64,000 nucleotides of DNA from Gavia stellata (GCF_030936135.1 NC_082603.1:26688880-26752879); one strand, 5' to 3'. Counted from the stretch's first letter, positions 20,601 through 34,445 are shown. Numbers and translations: made by a program. Notes: generated by a model from the sequence alone, not told the origin.

Positions 20601-23600
20601 GAGGAGAGGAATTAGGCAGTAGGTGCAACAAGTCACATTCTGGGGATTGCATCAAGATGTAATTGGCACTGCTGGGAAGTCGTGCTGGCACAATGCAAAC
20701 CTTGGCAAGACACGGGAGTGTTTTGCCCTGGTTTTTGTGCAGTTACATCACAGTTTCTTTTGCGAGCTCTTGGGGATGTGACAATTTTCTCCAATTCAGG
20801 CTGCTTGCTGAGGGTTTATCTCGCCTAAGATGAAAGAAAACTTTGTGCCCTGTACGCATTGATTAAAGCTGGCAAGAGTAGCGTGAGCTCCGCATCTCTG
20901 AAGCCTTCTGTGTACGGAGCAGCAGCCAAGCTTTTCTCTGTGCTTGTTTGCATTGTCTAAACCGACATGCTTTCTTTGGCTCTTGACTCAGTACAGTTAA
21001 CAAATAGATGTTTTGCCCCTGAAGGAGAGGTTTGTTTTTCTTATTGCCTGGTTAATCCATTCTGAAGGTTACTCTAGAATACAATTTACTATTATCTAAA
21101 ACAAGTCTATTTATACAACAGCACTTTAAAACACTTGTATCTTTTACTTTCCTGTTCAGCTGTTAAAAACTATTTTAGTTTGCTGTTGCAAAAGACAGAG
21201 AATTCCAAAAATTGTCTGACTCAGTTTCATTTTCATGCATGAAAAGGGAAATGCCAAGGAAAATTAAATGGTTTGGTAATCCTCTAAAACCGAAGGGATT
21301 ATATTTTCCTCCTGTTTTCTCCTTTGTAAAAACTTGATGTTAAAACTATCATCATTCTTCAACTTTAGCAAGAAGAGCTACATGTTAATTTAGAGTTCAG
21401 CAGAGTAAGGTTTCTTGCTTATAAGGAAAGATCTATTCTGGTTTATGGCTTCTGTAGTTCATAGTTAATTTTTAGATTTGCAATTAAATAGGCATCTCCA
21501 AATGCAATGCACATCAAAGCGGGAGTACAGTGAGCTTATAGAGGATGTCTGTGGAGCTTTTTCTTCACAGTTACTTAGAGCAAAATCTTGCTTCCTTTTT
21601 TTTGCCAGCTGTGTAGAGTTGTGGAGATTTAGGTAATTATATCCCTTCTTAAATTATGACTATGGCAGAACTAACTTTCCACGCTTTTGTGGGTGAAATT
21701 GGAAAGCAACTGAAATGTTTTTAAAGTCACTTAGTGGGTTGTATAATATTTCTGTTGTACTTAGTCCAGTAGCCAAGTTTTTAAATCCCAAGTTCACAGC
21801 CTTAAAAAGTATGTAGTCACATTATTATGCTGCTCAGACACCATTTTTGAAATTTGCTTTGGGTGTTGCTGCAGCCAGGCTGATAACCCTGAAGTTTTTT
21901 GCTGCTGCTTTTTTTGTGTGTAAAAACTTCAGAATGCGTATGTATAGGTGTACTCTGTTTCGGATGCATAGCTAGCTTAGGTAATCACCAAGGAGATGTC
22001 TTTATTGCCTGTTTTTATGGACTCTATTTGGTCAAGAAGCATAGTACACTTGGTTAGTTTTCTTGTGGTGTTAAATGAGCTGAGAAAATGGCTGTTTTGT
22101 GCTCTGAAATTTCCTTTATAACAATGCATTTCTCTTTGGTAAGAGTGTATTTGTATGTTTGCACTAGGTGGCTATTTATAATGGTAAATGCCTGAGAAAT
22201 TCAAGTGTAATAAATACTTTTCATTGGTATTTTGCATTAGCAACTTTTTTTAGATGTGGTTTGAGGTGAAAGAAAAGCGTAATGGTGTTTGCTGTTTTCC
22301 TGCATACTGGTATCAAAGTGATAAAGATTTGGATCTGATCTCTCTGCTCTCTTTCTGTTTACTGTACACGGTGTGACATAGGGTGGCACCAGTGTAGCTG
22401 ATTACCTTCCATCTGCTACATCATCATTAGGAGAAGGCAGTAGTCTCCCCCAAGGGCTGCCCTCTGAGTTAGTCACGTTCATCCCAGGGAAGGAGGTAGC
22501 AGGGGCAGGCATGCAGGGCTGGGTTTGGAGGAGTGCATGTGTAGGACTTTGTGTAGCTGCAGTGTTAGATGCAGAGTTGTAAGTGATTTGACCAAGGTAG
22601 AGGAGGAAGTTGGTGCCAGAACCACAACGGGAATGTAAGGTTTTCTGACTTGTGCTGTGCTTAAAATGTTCCTCCAGCTCCAAAGGACCTGGAATCACTT
22701 CATGTGCTTTTCTTTAGGTAATTAGATAAAATTACAAACCTATTGCATAAGCATAGCAGGGAAAGACACTATCTCAACTTTTTCACTTTGTAAATCAAGA
22801 CTTGACCCAGTAACTGATAACCACTTACAATTTTTAAGTAGTTGAACTGTTAGGATGGGGTATAGCTTGTATCTAATTTGGTGATTGTTAAACATATTGC
22901 ACAGTGTAACATTTCAGGAAGTGCCTTGGGGACTTTGAGACGATCTCGTTTCCAAACATGACAAAATTACCTTTGAAAACATTACATGAATGCTGACCAG
23001 AGCCCTGTTGAGCATTTTACCCAAGAATCTCTCCTGCTGTGCTTTCTGTGCATGCAGAGTATGCTGTGTGTCAGATTACACACTGAAGATGGAATAGATC
23101 TGTCACTAGCAAGATGCTATTCCCTGTATTTTTCTGTTGTAATGCGAAGATAAATGTGATTGACAATGTTGACTGATGTTAACTTTGCACGTGTACTAAT
23201 TCAGGGGAGTCTATGCCTGTTTGTTCTGCACATTTCAGAAATACGGCTACACGCACCTTTCTGCTGGTGACCTCCTTCGAGATGAACGAAAAAGGCCAGG
23301 CTCACAGTACGGAGAACTCATTGAGAACTACATTAAGGAGGGGGAAATTGTACCAGTTGAAATAACAATCAGCTTGCTGAAGAGGGTAAGGAAAGGGCCA
23401 TTTCCTTGCTGCTTCACTCTTGCAGACTAAGCAACATAGCAATGGCCATATTCTGGAAGAACTGCCTTTCCTCCGGTGTGAGTAGTATGAAATGGCAGAC
23501 ACGTAGGTGAGCATCGCATAGTGGGCTTCTTTTAGCAATTACTTGTGTTTCTTTCTGGCTGGTTGGAGGGCAGTAGGTGATGGCCTCTGATACCTGGAGA

Positions 23601-26600
23601 TCTGTGAGAATGAATTATTTTTATTTTATTTTAAATTTTTAGTAGCTCTAGGGAAATCAGTGAAACTCTGTATTTCTTATTTCCCATAACTAGCTTTTGC
23701 ACTTCTTGGTCAGCTCAATCATATTTGACTGGAGGGTAGAGGCCTTAAAGGTATTAAGTTTCTGTAAGTTTTATCAGAATAAATAGCCAGGTGAAGGAGA
23801 AGAGCACCTGATAATGTTCCTGTGGAAGGAAAAGCTCCAGCCTTCATCCTTATTAGATGTCCAGGAAAACGAACACAGTATCTCCTTTAAGACCAAAAAG
23901 GCTTCTGTTGCTCATGGCACTAAATTTATTTGGAGTTTTTCCATTAGAATTAACTCTAGATCAGGGATGTTTTGGCATCTTATTGTGTAACAGCACTTTC
24001 CAGTATCTTGCAGAAAATCAACTTTAAAGCTGGGATTGTGTGTTATGAGATTTTGAGCTTTATGAAATAATGAATTCAGTTTGAAAGAAGGCTATGTTGG
24101 TGCATCAGTGAATTAATTAGCATGCATTGAAGGTGAAACAAAACTACGTTTTGTAAATCTGCAATAATCCTAAAATAAATGCTTCTCAACTTACCGTGTC
24201 AACATTTTGGGGGTAATTTAGTAAGTAGATAAATGGTTGTATGTGCAAGAGATCATGAATTGAATTCTCTTTTATCAGGCTATGGATCAAACAATGGCTG
24301 CCAATTCCCAGAAGAACAAGTTCTTGATTGATGGATTTCCCAGGAATGAAGATAATCTTCAAGGCTGGAATAAGACTATGGATGGAAAGGCGGATGTTTC
24401 TTTTGTTCTCTTTTTTGATTGTGACAATGAGGTAATGAAGTGTGTTATTCTGTAACTTCCTTTCTTGCTATATTGTGAGAATCATTCAAGAAGAACAATA
24501 AAACTCTGTCAGGTAGTGAATGGACTAGTGTAAGAGTAGAAGGAAAACTTGGTCTGTGAGTTTCAAGGATTTTTTGGCAACTTGTTTTTGCAGATGAAAA
24601 ACTGAATCTTTCTGAAGTAGAAGGCAGTTAATTGCACTTGGTATAATCATGTGCAAATAAATTATATTGAAGAAGTACTTCAGGCATTCTTAAGGAAAAT
24701 TTATAAAAACTTTAAATACATTATACAAAATTATTTGGTTAATTTTCAGAAAACATTACTCTGTTTACTCTTAGTAACTGCTGTTTAGTCCAAAATGAAC
24801 TTGATAGTGATGTCTGCTCTAATTCTAAAGTGCTGGCAGCAGCAGTCTTTGTTTTCATAGTTATGAGCTGTGCTATAGGATAGCCAGTAATCAATGTTTT
24901 ATTCAGCAAGTCATTAGATTACAAGAGCATTTTGACAGTGATACATTATATTCATTTAATGAGTGCCATGATATGCTGTCTTTTTAATATGTCAGTGCCC
25001 TTGAGGTATAAAAACTGATTTGAGAATCCCAGCACCTTAAGCTGACTTTCTTCCTTTACCCTTTTTCCCAATTTCCTGAGAAATTTTGCTACTTTTTTTT
25101 AATTTAATTGCAATTATTTTTTGATCTCAAAGAACAAGTGAGGGGTTATTTTTTTCTATTTAAAAACTTAAATAAGATTATTTTTTTTTCACTTGGTGGG
25201 GTGTTAATTTTGGAGTTCTAATTTTTTGACTAGATCCAAAAATAGACAGCAATGCCTACATGATCTAATGGATTTTTTTTTTTTACTATGGGTGTACTTT
25301 GTAGGAAAGCAACAATTTTAACCATTGTCCTCTTGCATGAGTAGGATAAATGGATTCATAAAGTGTACATATGTCAGTGTTGCTTACTTAACTTTTGAAA
25401 CATAAACTTAGTTCATTGGGCAGCTTTTAACTATGGTTAATTCTTCAGTTTTTAGTTCGATTTTGATTTTTAAGTCTTCGTTACAGCAATGTCAAGTAAG
25501 AACATTTTAACTTACAGTAACTTAGTATGTAGCCTTACAAAATTCTTGGGAGAACATATAGTGACTTTCTTTCAGTGCAGGCAAGTATTAGTAGTCTAAT
25601 CTGACATGCTGCTTTTCAGAAAGTCTGAACACATCCTTGAAAATCAGATAATTTTCTTCTTTAAATGTCTCAAGTTGAGGACCTGGTTGAACCACAGAGC
25701 TTGATGTTGCTTTTACTTCCACTGACCTCAATCCCATTTTAAAGACCCCCCATTTTAATAAACTGATGAAGAGTAAAGCTATCATCCTTTTTCTCTGGAA
25801 GAATGCAACTTCCCATGTGAATTCTGGTTACATCCACCAGGTCTGGATAGTATTTTGCGTGTCAGGCCTATTTAGATTTTCAGGATTTTTGGTTTGTTCC
25901 TGCCTTCAAGATAGCACCTTGTGTTCTTGGTTGCGATCATCCGTTTCATGTTTTTTGTAGATATGTATTGGCCGCTGTCTTGAAAGAGGCAAGAGCAGTG
26001 GTAGGAGTGATGATAATCGGGAGAGTCTGGAAAAGAGGTACTATCTTTAAAACTTTTCCGTTCCCTTCTGTTTATATTTTACTATGTAAGGCTTTTTTCC
26101 CCTGTGCTTTCTCCTAGAATTCATACATATCTACAGTCTACTAAGCCTATAATAGATTTGTATGAGAGAATGGGAAAAGTCAGAAAAGTGGATGCCTCTA
26201 AATCTGTTGATGAAGTAAGTATATAAGCCAAAAAAACATGGGGATGACAGTGGCAGGGTACATATTTTTGGCATTCTTCTGAGATATGTGTGTGTGGTTA
26301 GTGTGCTAATTAAGCACTGATGTCTATTACTGAGGAAGGTTGTGGAACTCTTGACTCTTGAAGAACTGATTAAGATGTGAATAACTTCAAGAACTCATTT
26401 AGTTCTGCTTGAACATGAGCTGGACTAAATGCATTTTCAGTGTTTCTGTGTTTAGCAGTGTCTTGTCTTTTTCACTTTCATCAGCTTTTGCTTTTCTGAA
26501 GTAGTATTGCTCTTCTGTCTCAGTTTCCCAGAATTGATGTCAATTTCACTGTTAAAGAATTACTGTGAATGTTCTAAGAAAAACCTATATATTTTTTAAA

Positions 26601-26732
26601 ATACTGTCAATTATTGTGTGTGCTGGTTTAACTTGAAGTAACTGTTTGACTAACACTTCATAAAATTAATATTCTTCTCTCTCTTTTTAGGTTTTTGAAA
26701 AAGTTGAACAAATTTTTGACAAAGAAGGTTAA
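14598..26732 (+). CDS. CMPK1: UMP-CMP kinase 1 (complete, six coding exons)
   Basis: CMPK1 transfers phosphate from ATP to UMP, CMP and dCMP in the cytosol, feeding pyrimidine synthesis and salvage. Coding exons: 14598-14672, 23239-23385, 24279-24431, 25961-26037, 26118-26214, 26691-26732. They total 591 nt, giving 196 residues plus stop, the usual vertebrate length. Motifs: P-loop GGPGAGKGT at residues 10-18, NMP-binding segment with [12 protein letters not shown] at 31-42 (catalytic-type Arg39), DGFPRN at 92-97, and the Arg-rich lid around [12 protein letters not shown] at 134-145. All introns are GT-AG. The start codon has a weak context (TCCTCATGA), yet it is the only in-frame ATG after an upstream stop. 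Residue 129 is Gly where I recall Glu in human. The human gene has a longer annotated N-terminal form; here any extension would need a non-AUG start. Confidence 0.98.
14673..23238 (+). other. CMPK1: CMPK1 intron 1
   Basis: About 8.6 kb. The first 600 bases still belong to the CpG island; the rest is AT-rich with T tracts (near 15905, 19165 and 19330). Open frames inside show no recognisable protein similarity. Confidence 0.85.
23239..23385 (+). CDS. CMPK1: CMPK1 coding exon 2
   Basis: Acceptor CATTTCAG, donor GTAAGG. It encodes [20 protein letters not shown] through EITISLLKR (49 codons), the NMP-binding part. Confidence 0.98.
24279..24431 (+). CDS. CMPK1: CMPK1 coding exon 3
   Basis: Acceptor TTTATCAG, donor GTAATG. 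It encodes [20 protein letters not shown] through FFDCDNE (51 codons) and carries DGFPRN. Confidence 0.98.
24432..25960 (+). other. CMPK1: CMPK1 intron 3
   Basis: About 1.5 kb of AT-rich sequence with several T tracts (near 25095, 25182 and 25270). Nothing else seen. The shorter introns 2 (23386-24278), 4 (26038-26117) and 5 (26215-26690) are likewise plain. Confidence 0.85.
25961..26037 (+). CDS. CMPK1: CMPK1 coding exon 4
   Basis: Acceptor TTTTGTAG, donor GTACTA. It encodes [20 protein letters not shown] then ESLEK plus 2 nt of Arg, the lid region. Confidence 0.98.
26118..26214 (+). CDS. CMPK1: CMPK1 coding exon 5
   Basis: Acceptor TCTCCTAG, donor GTAAGT. It opens [20 protein letters not shown] and ends KSVDE. 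Confidence 0.98.
26691..26732 (+). CDS. CMPK1: CMPK1 coding exon 6 (stop codon)
   Basis: Acceptor CTTTTTAG. It encodes [13 protein letters not shown] and TAA at 26730-26732, the same C-terminus as other vertebrate CMPK1. Confidence 0.98.
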   Translation, partial: VFEKVEQIFDKEG

Positions 26733-28963
26733 TTCCCAGCTTGAAAGTTCATTTAAACTTGTGCTTGAATCTTGCTTGAATAGCTGCTACTGCAGTCCAC
26801 TCTTCGAAATTGTTTTAAAAGATTTTTTTTATTGTTTTTCACATATCTAATGATGATTGGAAAAGCAGTTAATTACAAATAGATCTGTTTTTTAAATAGG
26901 AAATAATTTCTTGTGGCTATAGTATACAAATTTCAGGGTTCTTCATTAGTACAAGTTCAGTTACTCACACGGCGAAACTACAGTTAAAACATCTCTCTGA
27001 AGAGACTATTTATTCCGTCACAGTTCTGTACCTACCATGGCCAGCCCTTCTTATTCCTTATTGCCATATACCTATTTTATTTTTTTTAAGGATCAACTAA
27101 ACATCAGCATTAAGCAATGAGGGACCCGTGTGCCCTTGTTTGGTTTTCGGATGCTTGGACCAAATTAGCAGATGTTTTTTCAGAGTATAATTTTGTCACG
27201 AAGTTCCCTGTTATCCGCAAACCTGAATTCTGTAAGTCAAGCTACAGTTAGTAGGAGAATCTGTTTTAGCAGTTCTCACAAAACTATTTAATATGCCATT
27301 CAGTAATAGGCATACAAAGTACTTTATGGAAAGTGGTGCTTTCTTATGACTCTGGATGTAAACTGCCTTGTAAGTTCTTGAGTACCTGGATGACATGGCC
27401 CTGGGCTTTACCTTGTCTTCATTTGCAAAAGGTTAAGAATATAATTTCAAAGTCAGGTCAGTATTTCCATACTCATTTATTTTAAATGATAGTTATATTC
27501 TTAATTACAGCATGGTCTTCACAAGATGGCAAAACTCTTAAATAGTGTACAATAAGCAAAATCATCTAACAGTTCTGTCTTTTGTAACAAGTGGAAGGGA
27601 TTTTCTGTATTACTATTGAAATACTGTGTTATTGAATGCTTTAAGGTTTGTTACCTGGGGAAATATTTTTATGGTTAAACTAGTGAATTTGTTTCCCTAA
27701 AATTGTATAATTTTAATAGCTGTTTGTTTGAAAATATTGTAAATTATTGCACTTTTGTTATGATGTGGTCAGCTGAGGGGAAGATACCTGCAGAAAAAAG
27801 TTCCATTCCCTTAAACAAATTGAGTCCTGCTTCATCACGTTCTCTTGTATTAGCCCAGTACAGTCAGCAGCGATAGTTGGGATAAGCAGATAACTAGTTG
27901 AAACAAACTGGTTTAAATGTTTGCACAGATGTGGTGTAATTCTGCCTTTTGTTTAAAGTAACCTTTTCTCTCCCCTCTATAGTATGCATATGTCTGTGGG
28001 GGCCCAACCATGCATTCCTTGCATGCCCTAAGCTTTCACTGAACAAGGCTCCAGAAGGCTCGAAAATGAGTGTTTTAACTAATTTTGGTGATAGAGTGGT
28101 TCTTCCTACATTAACTGACACTGTAATTGGTTTGTGATATGCTAATAGATGTTGCAAATTACAGGGAATTGCAATTTGGAAATCTTGGGGTTCAGCTTTT
28201 CTTTAGTGATGACTTTCGCTATTTAGGAAAAGCTTTAAATTAAGCCTAGCTTCTAATTAGAATCAGACGTGTTGGTCCTCATCCTGCAATCCGATCTGTG
28301 CAGGCAGATTCGTATTTGCATGAATTCTCATCTCGCTGAGGTTCTTGAGGCTGCTGCACTGGGGAAGAGATGGGTACAGAAAAAAAGGGTAGATAAACTA
28401 CAGTGTCTTTTCCAGCATGGCAGGAGTTCAAACAACGGAGTGAGCACAAATAGCTGTTTACTACTGCAGAATATATGGACCATGACTACTTTTGTGAGTG
28501 TGGGAGGCTAATGCTTTCGCTTTATGAATTTCCCCTTAAAAAAAAAATCATGGAATTTAATTCTTATTGTATAAGTATGCTGACGTAGGATAGGATCCAG
28601 TGAGACTGCATGTTTTGATACGAAGGTTAGAATCAGGATTTTTCCAAAAAGACTTCAAACAGGATTCTTTAATTCAAGAGATTTAATTATCTTTTGTTTC
28701 GAAGTTACTGGTTTTTACAAGTTCTGTTCAGAATAGAGTATCTGTTTTCTCTCATCGTATACTTTTCTGTGTATTTAAGTGCTGAAACAAAGAAAAAACC
28801 CTTTGGAGCAAGTTTTTAGAAAAAAACCAATGTTTTGGCAATATTGAATTTGGAGTGGATTGTAATGTGTCTGTGCAAAGACTAGATTTTTTTTTTGTCA
28901 TTTTATTTATTGAAGATGCCATTAAATGTGTTACCAATCCTTTCAAGTTGGACTTATGATTGA

Positions 28964-28969
28964 AATAAA
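28964..28969 (+). terminator. CMPK1: Poly(A) signal 1 (AATAAA)
   Basis: AATAAA in TTGAAATAAAGATT, about 2.2 kb after the CMPK1 stop. Confidence 0.5.
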
Positions 28970-29040
28970 GATTAAAGGCAATATGCCAATGTGTTGTGTC
29001 CATTTAGCAGCAAAACTGTGCAAAGAATTTGAGGACATCC

Positions 29041-29046
29041 AATAAA
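29041..29046 (+). terminator. CMPK1: Poly(A) signal 2 (AATAAA)
   Basis: AATAAA in TCCAATAAACTTTG, followed by a GT/T-rich stretch (TTTGTTCTGTGGCTTG) that fits a downstream element. Confidence 0.6.
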
Positions 29047-30320
29047 CTTTGTTCTGTGGCTTGATATGAGTGCTTGGCTTACAGTTATCTGTCACAAGGG
29101 ATATTTTTCATATCTATCTATATGAAGTGTGTAATTATTAGTGTTCGATATCTTGCGCAGCCGCATACACACAGGTATGTGTATAAGGGTTCAGTTTTCA
29201 CCATCAAAACTGAAGTCCTGAAGACCCTGTTAGGTACAGGATAAGATCAGGTAAACGTCAGTGGAATTGGTACCTTTTCTTGATTATGTAGGTTTATCAA
29301 ATTATTTGTATAGTTGTGCAGTGGTAATTCATTTGGCACATCTGTGAAAGAAAGGGGACTTGAAGTAGACTGGGAAACACAAATCTATTGCGCAGCTGCT
29401 CTTAGAGATGATTTTTGTCTTGATTTCTCATGCTTCCTCGCTCAATCACCAGCTGATTTCCTGAATGCCATTCTGCTGCTTTGCGGCATGTGCCTACGTG
29501 CTGTACTCGAGACTGTGTTCTTAAAGGAGATTAGCACAGTGTAATATTCCTTATAAAAGAAACTGGAGGTTACCAGGCTTATTTTAAAATAAGTCTTCAC
29601 ATTTTGTGTAAAGGCTTGTCACAAAATGGGTGGTTTATTCACAGGTAGGTTTCCAGTAAACAGCATGTTGAACTTGAAACCTTTAGTCTGGAAAGATTTG
29701 CCGAGCTGGCCTGAAAGGGATGAGGAAAGCAGGGGATTTTTAGCAGTGGTAGGTATCTTTCTGCTGGTAAAACTACATAGACCAAACTGTTTTGCTGAAA
29801 CCTCACTTGAGGTTGTAAGGACTGACTGACGGGCAAGGCTCTGGTAGCTTGCCCCAAAGCAAGCTTCCCACTCCCACACGTGGGAGACTTGAACAGAAAA
29901 TCCCTGCCCAAAAGGTGCCAATTTGATGGAGTCGGGGCTGGTGGAGAACACTATAAGCATGCAGCTGAGGACTGCCTCTGTAAGATACTCCCCACTAGCA
30001 ACATTTATCTTTAAGAAGAGACGGTTCATGAGGGACTTCTAAGGTCTTGTGCGAAAACAACAGCGGGGACATCTGTGTGCTGCTGCCCAGGCTGAACTGG
30101 GGAGAACGGGAGCGTTAAATGGAAAAAAACCTCAGTTCAGACTGGAGCTGCCAACTGTCATTACCGTTGGTGGTTTCTAGCTGCCAGCATTTAGGAAAGT
30201 TGCAGCTTAGGGGATTACTTTTTTGCTTAGTTTGAAGTTCAATACCAGTTTGGTCTCTGTTGTGATACAGATGGCTCTCTGAAAGCTATGATCTGTGATT
30301 ACTCAGCTGGCTGCCTGCTC

Positions 30321-30347
30321 GGGGGGTGGGGGGGGTGTTGGAGGGGG
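30321..30347 (+). other. G-run cluster, possible G-quadruplex
   Basis: G runs of 6, 8 and 5 separated by T and TGTTGGA; the 8-run can supply two tracts, giving the four needed for a quadruplex. Confidence 0.55.
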
Positions 30348-33300
30348 TAACCCTTGTCATGATCAAGTTATTTCTTCAAAACACGGTGCAGCAGGACTTG
30401 GAGACTGGGCACCTGGGGCTGCGTGCTTGCCACAGTCCAAAGATCCCGGGGTTAACAGCTAATAATGAAAACTGCAAGACGATGCAAAGAGGATTGAGCT
30501 AATCAGGTAACAAAGGAGACGACAGTAACAAAAATATTAGGACTTTTGGTTTCATATAGAAGTAGTTCTCACGCTCTTTTGATCTGCAGACCTTTATAAA
30601 TCTTCCAGTGGAGATAGGGGGGCATAGATGAATTTAATCTTGCTGCTCTCTGCTATTTTTTGTGGGTTGATTAGTTTAAGATGGTAGTTTTCAGCCTGTG
30701 GTCTGTAGAGTATTTCTGTTGGCAACAATAGGCGTCTTTATTGAGCCTTCTAATCTGCTCAGTTGTAATTTCTATCCTCCTTGCTTTCTGCCTTTTAATG
30801 TCTTTTTCTTACCTTTCTGAATTGCAGATGCTCTTTAGGATGGGGAAGGAGATGCTCTTACCAATCCTTATGTGCCTTGCAGAAGAAACAAAATCTTTAA
30901 GTACCTTCAGCTGGAGGAGTCAGAACCTAACTACTGTTTCTGCCAACAAGCTTCGTACATAATCTGTTACAAAACTGATGTAAAGCATGTTGTGCTTTTT
31001 TTTTCCACTACAGAAAATTTTGGTGTACTACCTCTGCTCTTTACTTCCATATGAGTGAGATCAGATGTGTCTTGTCTTGCTTCAGCACAGTGCGTAGCAG
31101 CAGTTACATGAAAAAAACTCCTCAATCGCTAGATGTTAAACTAGCAATGACCTGTTATGCTTCAGTGGAAGCAAGTGAGGTGATTGAGGAGGGGAGGAAA
31201 GGCTCTTAAGGAAGGTCAGTCAATTCTAGTCAGACTTCAGCTTTAGATATGTATCTGTTGCGCACAGCAGCGATGCTTGTATTTAGTCTAGCTATTTCAT
31301 GATTATGTTGTATAGAAACTCCTGCAAAAGCATTCCCTGCCTAGAAATTGCTTGTCTCCGCTCATCGACTCTGCCACCTTGAATTCCAGGGGTTGTGGAG
31401 ACAGGAATTTGTCTTCACGGTAAAGCTGTAGAAGCTAAACAGGGCAGGATGAAGGCAAATTGAGCCGTGCTTGTGAAGAACGAGATGCACAGCTTATTTC
31501 ACTGTGGGCAGCAATGCCAGCCTATTTTGTCATCCTGGTTTATAACTGCATTCAGAGAGCAAAGCAGAAATTTTCTCTTTCCCCTCAAATGTTTGGCAGA
31601 AAGCTTGCTTTTGTCTAAAATGCTTCTTAAGCACTGTGCAAACCATTCAGTCCTAAACCAAATACCAGTTTGAGTTGTGCTTTTTCTTTCTAATTTACAA
31701 ATAGGAGGGTTTGGTTTAGTTTCTTGTAATAGCTGCTTCAGTGAGACAACTCTTGGAAAATACAAGGCACCATCCCAAAAGATATTATCTGCTTTATTCT
31801 GGGGGGCTTTTTAGCACAATGTAGTTTTTGTGGTAAGAAATGGCAAAGATCGCTGTGCGACTACCGAAGTGTAATGATATGTGGATGGTACGTGGAAATG
31901 GTATCTTGTACAACTTTTGTGCTCAGCACGCACTTTTATTTAGTGCCGTGAGATGTGAAAAGAAATTTTAGTATAGATTCTCAATTGGATCAAGTCTTAG
32001 GAGTGAAGCTTCATCTCTCCTGGAGGTCTTCAGGCACTATCAGGATCTATCAAGATATTTGGAGGATGTAATATGTGGTGGTCCTCTTTCCTGACTGAGC
32101 ATAGAGCTATCTCTTTAGGTTGCCGTTCGGGGCATTACTACTGTAGTCTTAAACCAGAACCAGCTGTGGTCACCAAGTATCCTGAGGTCCATGTTATGGT
32201 CTAAGCCAAATACCCCTGTCCTTGTCTGAATACCTCTTCTGGTTTTATTTAGGTATGATGGAAATCATCAGTGCCTTTATTTCGGGGAGAGGACTGGCAT
32301 ACTCCAAAGTTAAGCTGCTGCCCTACCTCATACTCCTCCGCACACACAAAGTTCTGTGAGAGGGAGATGCTCTCTGGGAGCTGTAGTGGCTTCCTTACTT
32401 CCATTTTCCTTTCCAGGCCATGCATCCTGGGTGGACAAGATTTTTTTCAAGGTATTGTAGTATCTCCCTACCCCAAGAGAGGAGATGGTGGCCAGACCAT
32501 GGGAGAGGCTCATGGGCATAGAAGACAAGAATGGTGTGAAACATCCTGGATGCATTTTTCAAGTGAAAGTATAATCAGTTGCCACATTTTTGCTGGGTAA
32601 TCGAAATGCCCGTGGAAAACAGAAACAGGGATAATTTTACCATGTTCTTTCTAATTTAAAATTTTCTGTGGAAAGAAAGTGCATTTGACCTCTTCCTTGC
32701 GACAGAGCTCAGGATTTTAAGTGCTGTTCCTGAAGCAAGCATTGCATTTGGCTTACCATGTGCGACTTCTTGTGAAGCTTCCCTGAGCTCTTGGATGCTG
32801 TTCTTGCCAGCGAGAGCAGATTGCTTCCAGCAATAAACATCCCACAAAATTATGTATGTTCTTTAAGAAAAGTACCAAGATTTTCTGCTAATTGCAAAAA
32901 TACATAATGGATGCCTTCAGCATCTGTTACTTATTTTCTAACCAGCTTTCATCCAAAAGTAACCTTTAAACAAACATTAAGATTGGGTAGTGTAACTGTT
33001 CCAATGTGTCACACACATCTACACCCTTCAGTTTAATTAGGTTTGAAACACATGCTTCTAGTTGACTTCTAGTGAGAGGGAGAAGTTGTTTATATCTCTA
33101 GCTCGGAGACATTCACAACCTGGAGAAGACTATATTCGGTGCCAGAGCTGAAAGCATGTCTCGGGCGTTTAGCTGTGCTCTTTTTGGAAGCCAAAGCTCA
33201 GCAGAGAGACGATTTTGCTCACACAATTACTTCAATCTACCACAAGGAGGGGTGCAAGGCTCGCAGAGGGGAGGATGCAGCTTGAAAGTGTCATTCATAG

Positions 33301-34339
33301 GCGCTAGAGTATTTCCCGTATATTGAAAGACCTGATTTTTCATAAAAAAGCCTGCTTTTTTTTAATGGTGTAACTTAAAAAAAAAAAAAAATCCCCATAA
33401 AAAAACAGATATTTTTGGATAGATTTTTTGTTGCATTTAGATCTGCTATATTGGTAACTTGGCAACAGTGAACGCTGTGCTGCTTTGTCAGTTTATTTAA
33501 TTGCATCTAATGAGAACAACTAGATGGGGCCAACTTAATTATTGTGGCTGTTCTGTGCCACTACATTCGTGACAGGTTTGTCGTTGCCATCCTGAACCAA
33601 CGAGGCAGCTTTCCGAGATTGGCTTGGGTGAGAGCTTTCCACTAGTGAAGGAGTCGCATACCTGGTACCATGGCAGAGAAGTATTCCTGGTGTCTCTCCA
33701 TTCCAGAGTGCCTCAGAAGTGAGATCTGTCCTGGGCTGACAGAGGGAGCTCTGAAAGGGAAGCTGCTGGGAAAAGCTGAGTGGTAAGCACCCGATTCCCT
33801 TTCACAGGGGAATTTTAGATGGAAACAACTGTAGCTACACAGTCAAAATCCTAAATTGTTTTGTCTGTTGATCGATGGTTTTTGACAAAATCTCCTAGTT
33901 GCCCTTCCATCCTATTATTCCTTCCAAAGGACTCTGATGGAAAAGCATGGACTAGTTCAATCCTTCAGCCACAGCTGTGCAGATACTACTGGGGCGTCCT
34001 TCAGCAATAACAGCCCCATGCTTCCCAAAAGGACTTCAGGGTAGGGGAATGGGAAGAGGCAGGACGGGGTTAGCATCGTGGCTGGTGGAGGGCAGAGGAG
34101 TCTGGAGATGCCGGCAGGGTTATACTGGCAAAGCCTTGTGCTGGGGCATGGCCAGTAACTCTGAGCGTGGGGCACGAGCAGGACTGGTACGAGCAGCAGT
34201 CTCCTATGTAGGCTCAGCATCTCCTGCTATTGCAGTCACATCTGGCTCTTGTGTCACTTCACTGGCAGACAGCAGAGCAGCACTGTTGGGGACTGAGCAC
34301 TAATGACTTTGCAGCCCCTTTGCAGTAGATCTCCTATTC

Positions 34340-34445
34340 CTCTATGCTTAGATGCATTACCATTTTCTAAGCAACCTGTATTACAGATGGGGAGATTAGT
34401 GCTCAAAAGGACTCTGAAACTCAGCAGAAGCCCAGCCCAAATGAG
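34340..34445 (-). repeat. MIR/CORE-SINE-like remnant
   Basis: ATTACAGATGGGGAGATTA at 34380-34398 and the following text resemble the reverse complement of the MIR 3' half (CATTTTACAGATGRGGAAACT). Diverged. Confidence 0.45.

Larger units (their letters stand above)
26733..29066 (+). other. CMPK1: CMPK1 3' UTR (predicted extent)
   Basis: AT-rich sequence after the stop with no coding similarity. Two canonical poly(A) signals lie about 75 bp apart near its end. A long 3' UTR of two or more kilobases is known for mammalian CMPK1. The end is inferred from the last signal and could be 100 bases earlier. Confidence 0.6.

Noticed and set aside
27894-28157. Short open frames in the CMPK1 3' UTR
   Set aside because: No similarity, and they lie after the normal stop codon.
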